Source: Williamsia sp. 1135
GTDB taxonomy: Bacteria > Actinomycetota > Actinomycetes > Mycobacteriales > Mycobacteriaceae
Length of the DNA stretch: 64,000 bases
Direction of reading: 5' to 3'
Assembly: GCF_002095395.1 (NCBI RefSeq)
Contig: NZ_MJEI01000074.1
Span: 1 to 64,000, forward strand
A program made the position numbers and the translations under genes. Positions within the stretch are counted from its first letter, which is position 1; every line of letters begins with the position of its first letter. Under the pieces are notes generated by a model. It made no database searches. It was not told where the DNA came from and was given only the letters and a program-made list of their open reading frames with translations. Positions 61,782 through 64,000 of the stretch are shown piece after piece.

Positions 61782-62551
61782 CGACGATTGAAACGACCGC
61801 GTGGACGCTGGTTGTCGAGCAGCGGGTGGCTGTCGCGACCTTCAGTCATCCGCCGCGCAATCTCATGACGTTCGCGGACATGACCGAGCTCGAACAGATC
61901 GTCAGGAAGGTCGCTGACGATGAGAGCATCTCGGTGCTGGTGATCGCCAGCGACATCCCCGACTATTTCGTCGCGCATGGTGATCTCGAGGACTTGCTGC
62001 GGCTGGGTCGTGGTGAGCCGTACGCCGGCGACGCCGGTTCGTGGCCCCGCACGCTGGGCCTGTTCGGGACCATGCCGCAGATTGTCGTCGCCGCGATCAA
62101 CGGTCAGGCGTGGGGCGGTGGACTCGAATTGTCGCTGGCCTGCACTCTGCGGATAGCCGGTCCGGCCGCAAGCCTCGGGCTGTGCGAGGTGGGCCTCGGG
62201 TTGATTCCGGGCGGCGGTGGGACACAGCGCCTGCCACGATTGATCGGAGCGGGGCGAGCAGCGGAGATGGTGCTCACCTCACGCCCGATCGACGCCGACG
62301 AGGCATTGCGTATCGGCCTTGTTCAGGCGGTGTTGCCGGATGCCCCGTTCATCGATGCCGTCCTGGACTGGGTTGCGGCCCTCGCAGCCCAACCGCCGCA
62401 GGCGCTCCGTGCCGCGAAGAAGTCGTTGGCCGGCGCCGAGTACCTGCCGTTGGAGCAAGGTCTCGCACTCGAGGGCGAATTGGTGGGCCCGCTACTCGCG
62501 GACCCCGAGGCCGTCTCTCTTCAGGAGCAGGAGTTGGCCCGGCACCGCTGA
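61778..62551 (+). CDS. Enoyl-CoA hydratase/isomerase family protein
   Basis: 257 residues, GTG at 61778 overlaps the MDR stop (GTGA). The crotonase oxyanion loop is seen as AINGQAWGGGLELSLACTLR, followed by GLGLIPGGGGTQRLPRLIG. The usual two Glu residues are reduced to one in this stretch. Likely hydrates or isomerises a CoA ester of the pathway. Last gene of the plus-strand set; the EthD gene is convergent. Confidence 0.88.
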   Translation: MTTIETTAWTLVVEQRVAVATFSHPPRNLMTFADMTELEQIVRKVADDESISVLVIASDIPDYFVAHGDLEDLLRLGRGEPYAGDAGSWPRTLGLFGTMPQIVVAAINGQAWGGGLELSLACTLRIAGPAASLGLCEVGLGLIPGGGGTQRLPRLIGAGRAAEMVLTSRPIDADEALRIGLVQAVLPDAPFIDAVLDWVAALAAQPPQALRAAKKSLAGAEYLPLEQGLALEGELVGPLLADPEAVSLQEQELARHR

Positions 62552-62561
62552 CTGTCGACTC

Positions 62562-63134
62562 TCAGAGGCGCCCGATGACCATTGCCGAGCGGTCGTGGTT
62601 GATGAACTTGCGCTCGTCCTCGAGGAGGGGGCCCGCGATCTCGGTGTTGGCCAGTACGCCACGGAAAGTTTCGTCCGTCGAGTAGCAGGCCACCGCGATG
62701 CCGTCGAATCGTGGGCCGGTGAATCCGACTTGTTGCCGGACAGTCTCGGTCAATGCGGTGTCGAGATGGATCTGCCGGTAGCCTTCTGATCCGGGCACCC
62801 GGCTTCCGAGTTCGGCGTGCGTGGTGCTCCAGTATTCGAGGAACTCCTCTGCCGTCATGCCCTCGCGGCGGGTCAGGGCCATGGCCAGCACGATGGGCTC
62901 ATCGCCAGGTACCACGATGAACTCGGAGCCGACCAGAACTGTTGATCGTTCTGAGTCCAGGCACGCCTCGGCCCGCAGCGTTTGCGTCAGCGACGACAGC
63001 AGCCCGGGTGTGATGAGGTCGGCGTCCAACTCGATGAAGCCGGCAACCGGTGGTGCGTCATCTGTACATAGAGTTTGTTCGGCATCAGATGATGTCGACG
63101 GTGTCGAGAACCTTCTCTGCATAGGCAGCGTCAC
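62562..63134 (-). CDS. EthD-family (dimeric alpha-beta barrel) protein
   Basis: 190 residues. The EthD signature is EYWSTTHAELGSRVPGSEGY near residue 117. The first about 90 residues resemble the second half of a preceding EthD-like domain, so the gene may have lost part of its N-terminus; the start is uncertain because the frame overlaps the upstream MDMPI gene by 50 bases and no good ribosome binding site is seen. EthD proteins accompany alkyl-ether and aromatic degradation systems. Confidence 0.65.
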   Translation of the reverse strand: MTLPMQRRFSTPSTSSDAEQTLCTDDAPPVAGFIELDADLITPGLLSSLTQTLRAEACLDSERSTVLVGSEFIVVPGDEPIVLAMALTRREGMTAEEFLEYWSTTHAELGSRVPGSEGYRQIHLDTALTETVRQQVGFTGPRFDGIAVACYSTDETFRGVLANTEIAGPLLEDERKFINHDRSAMVIGRL

Positions 63135-63879
63135 CTTCTACCGAAACATGCTTGCGCCACGGACTACGAGTGGTACCCCACAGTATGAAATCGGTTGCGG
63201 GCGAGGAGATCACCGTCTGTGCGTTCGACAGTCCGGCCTCGACCGTGAGCAGGTTCGAACCGGGTTGCAGTGTCCATTCGCCGCCGCCGGGGCCGGTGAG
63301 CCGCACGCCGAGCGGGCGATCGAGCACGCCGCTCACCGGCGTACACATCTGCGGCAGTCCGGCCCACATCCAGTCGACGGCTGCGCGAACCAGGTCATCT
63401 TCCGGATCGGGGACCTCGCGGTCGACGGGCGCCTCGGGTCCGAGGAGGTCGACGTACATGTGGCACCACATGTCGAACGCGAACGCATCTGAAAGCTGAT
63501 GTGTCTGATAGGTTCCCAGATCGGTCAGTGTCATCGGCGCAGAGGCGAGCTCGTCTGCCTGCATCGCCTCGAGCACACCCATTGCGCCGTCGACATTGGT
63601 GAGGAACTCGTCGGCCACCTGAGTGTTCGTCCAGTCCCGCCGCACATCGACAAGCTGGTTCTGCAGCTCTTCCGCGGTCGTGGGAGCAGGCATCGAGGGA
63701 TCAGGCTCAGGTGGATCGACCATGACCTTGAAGTTCGAGCCGGTGTGCGCAACAAGGTCTTTGACCGACCAGCCTGCGCATCGGCTGGGCGCGTCCCACT
63801 CCTTCGGGGTGAGACTGCGGACGATGAGCGAGTACCTGTTGGCGAGTTCGCGACTGGCGGTCAATCCGGCTTTGCTCAT
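63085..63879 (-). CDS. MDMPI-fold (mycothiol-dependent maleylpyruvate isomerase-like) protein
   Basis: 264 residues. N-terminal DinB-like segment (LTPKEWDAPSRCAGWSVKDL, then VAHTGSNFKV) with the metal-ligand His, and a C-terminal MDMPI-C-like region (GPGGGEWTLQPG). The ATG at 63879 starts at MSKAGLTASRELA; an upstream frame reaching 63951 is less likely. Such proteins use mycothiol or act as metal-dependent transferases. Its stop overlaps the EthD gene by 50 bases. Confidence 0.8.
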   Translation of the reverse strand: MSKAGLTASRELANRYSLIVRSLTPKEWDAPSRCAGWSVKDLVAHTGSNFKVMVDPPEPDPSMPAPTTAEELQNQLVDVRRDWTNTQVADEFLTNVDGAMGVLEAMQADELASAPMTLTDLGTYQTHQLSDAFAFDMWCHMYVDLLGPEAPVDREVPDPEDDLVRAAVDWMWAGLPQMCTPVSGVLDRPLGVRLTGPGGGEWTLQPGSNLLTVEAGLSNAQTVISSPATDFILWGTTRSPWRKHVSVEGDAAYAEKVLDTVDII

Positions 63880-64000
63880 GACTGAATCCTTTGAATCACC
63901 GGCGCTCAGCAGATGTGACCTGCGCCTCAGTTGCACCGAGTCAACCACCAAACAAGGGTGACTGTCAAGAAACTCTTTTGAGCATGCCGGCGTTCAGAAG
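63880..64000. other. Right-edge intergenic sequence
   Basis: The last 121 bases hold the upstream region of the MDMPI-fold gene. I see no gene, and no clear promoter or operator, in it. Confidence 0.5.

Noticed and set aside
1-64000. tRNA, rRNA, CRISPR arrays, riboswitches
   Set aside because: No cloverleaf-like segment, no repeat-spacer array and no known riboswitch pattern was seen on reading both strands by eye; a covariance-model search would be the decisive test.

Overview
The window is high-GC, gene-dense DNA from a mycolic-acid actinobacterium of the order Mycobacteriales. A Gordonia, Williamsia, Rhodococcus or Mycobacterium relative is likely, and Gordonia-like is my best guess. The signs are an HNH/DUF222 (13E12-type) protein, an antigen-85-like mycolyltransferase, a glucosylglycerate hydrolase, several F420/flavin LLM oxidoreductases, a mycothiol-linked MDMPI-fold protein and an exact match to the KstR steroid-repressor box. 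I found no rRNA, tRNA, CRISPR array, insertion sequence or prophage. After start-site correction no gene-free gap exceeds about 175 bases, so there are no long empty stretches to describe.

Layout. (1) 1-8.8 kb: an HNH protein, then an ABC importer/catabolic cluster with a divergent ATPase gene. A lipoprotein binding protein, a stand-alone RarA-C-like protein, a fused double permease, an XRE-cupin regulator, an enolase-superfamily enzyme and a short-chain NAD epimerase follow, joined mostly by 4-base overlaps. (2) 8.9-12.8 kb: the Hen1-Pnkp RNA repair pair, with Hen1 frameshifted at its extreme N-terminus. (3) 12.8-17.1 kb: a GlxA-type regulator divergent from a quinone reductase, and cytochrome bd oxidase (cydAB). 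(4) 17.2-32.2 kb: mixed housekeeping and redox genes (LLM oxidoreductase, mycolyltransferase, FAD oxidoreductase, APC permease with an internal amber codon, lactate dehydrogenase, msrB-msrA-FMN reductase, DUF202, MFS, a frameshifted ATP-grasp gene, DUF2252, EAL-DICT). (5) 32.3-42 kb: Dps, a VOC protein, a KstR-boxed ketosteroid isomerase with an alpha/beta hydrolase, formamidase fmdBA, an LLM oxidoreductase with a small leader ORF, dimethylargininase, an SDR, glucosylglycerate hydrolase, another hydrolase and TetR. (6) 42-49 kb: PhoX, an LLM oxidoreductase, an unknown 515-residue protein with a duplicated tail remnant, an HSL-type esterase and TrpB2.

(7) 49-64 kb is the most unusual part. It is a catabolic island with a Rieske oxygenase, a partner 101-residue protein, a dehydrogenase broken by an apparent 11-base deletion, two ThuA-fold proteins, two related TetR regulators, a histidine phosphatase, two SDRs, a dihydrolipoyl dehydrogenase, a PEP-utilising mobile-domain protein without an ATP-grasp partner, an MDR reductase, an enoyl-CoA hydratase, an EthD protein and an MDMPI-fold protein. 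Several intergenic regions of this island carry a shared CAAGTAAC-type motif, which suggests one regulon. The island could be a phosphorylation-dependent degradation pathway; that is an inference, and the substrate is unknown.

Five genes carry apparent disruptions (Hen1, an NTF2-like remnant, the APC permease, an ATP-grasp protein, an alcohol dehydrogenase). Either several loci are decaying or some single-base assembly errors exist; read-level checking would decide.
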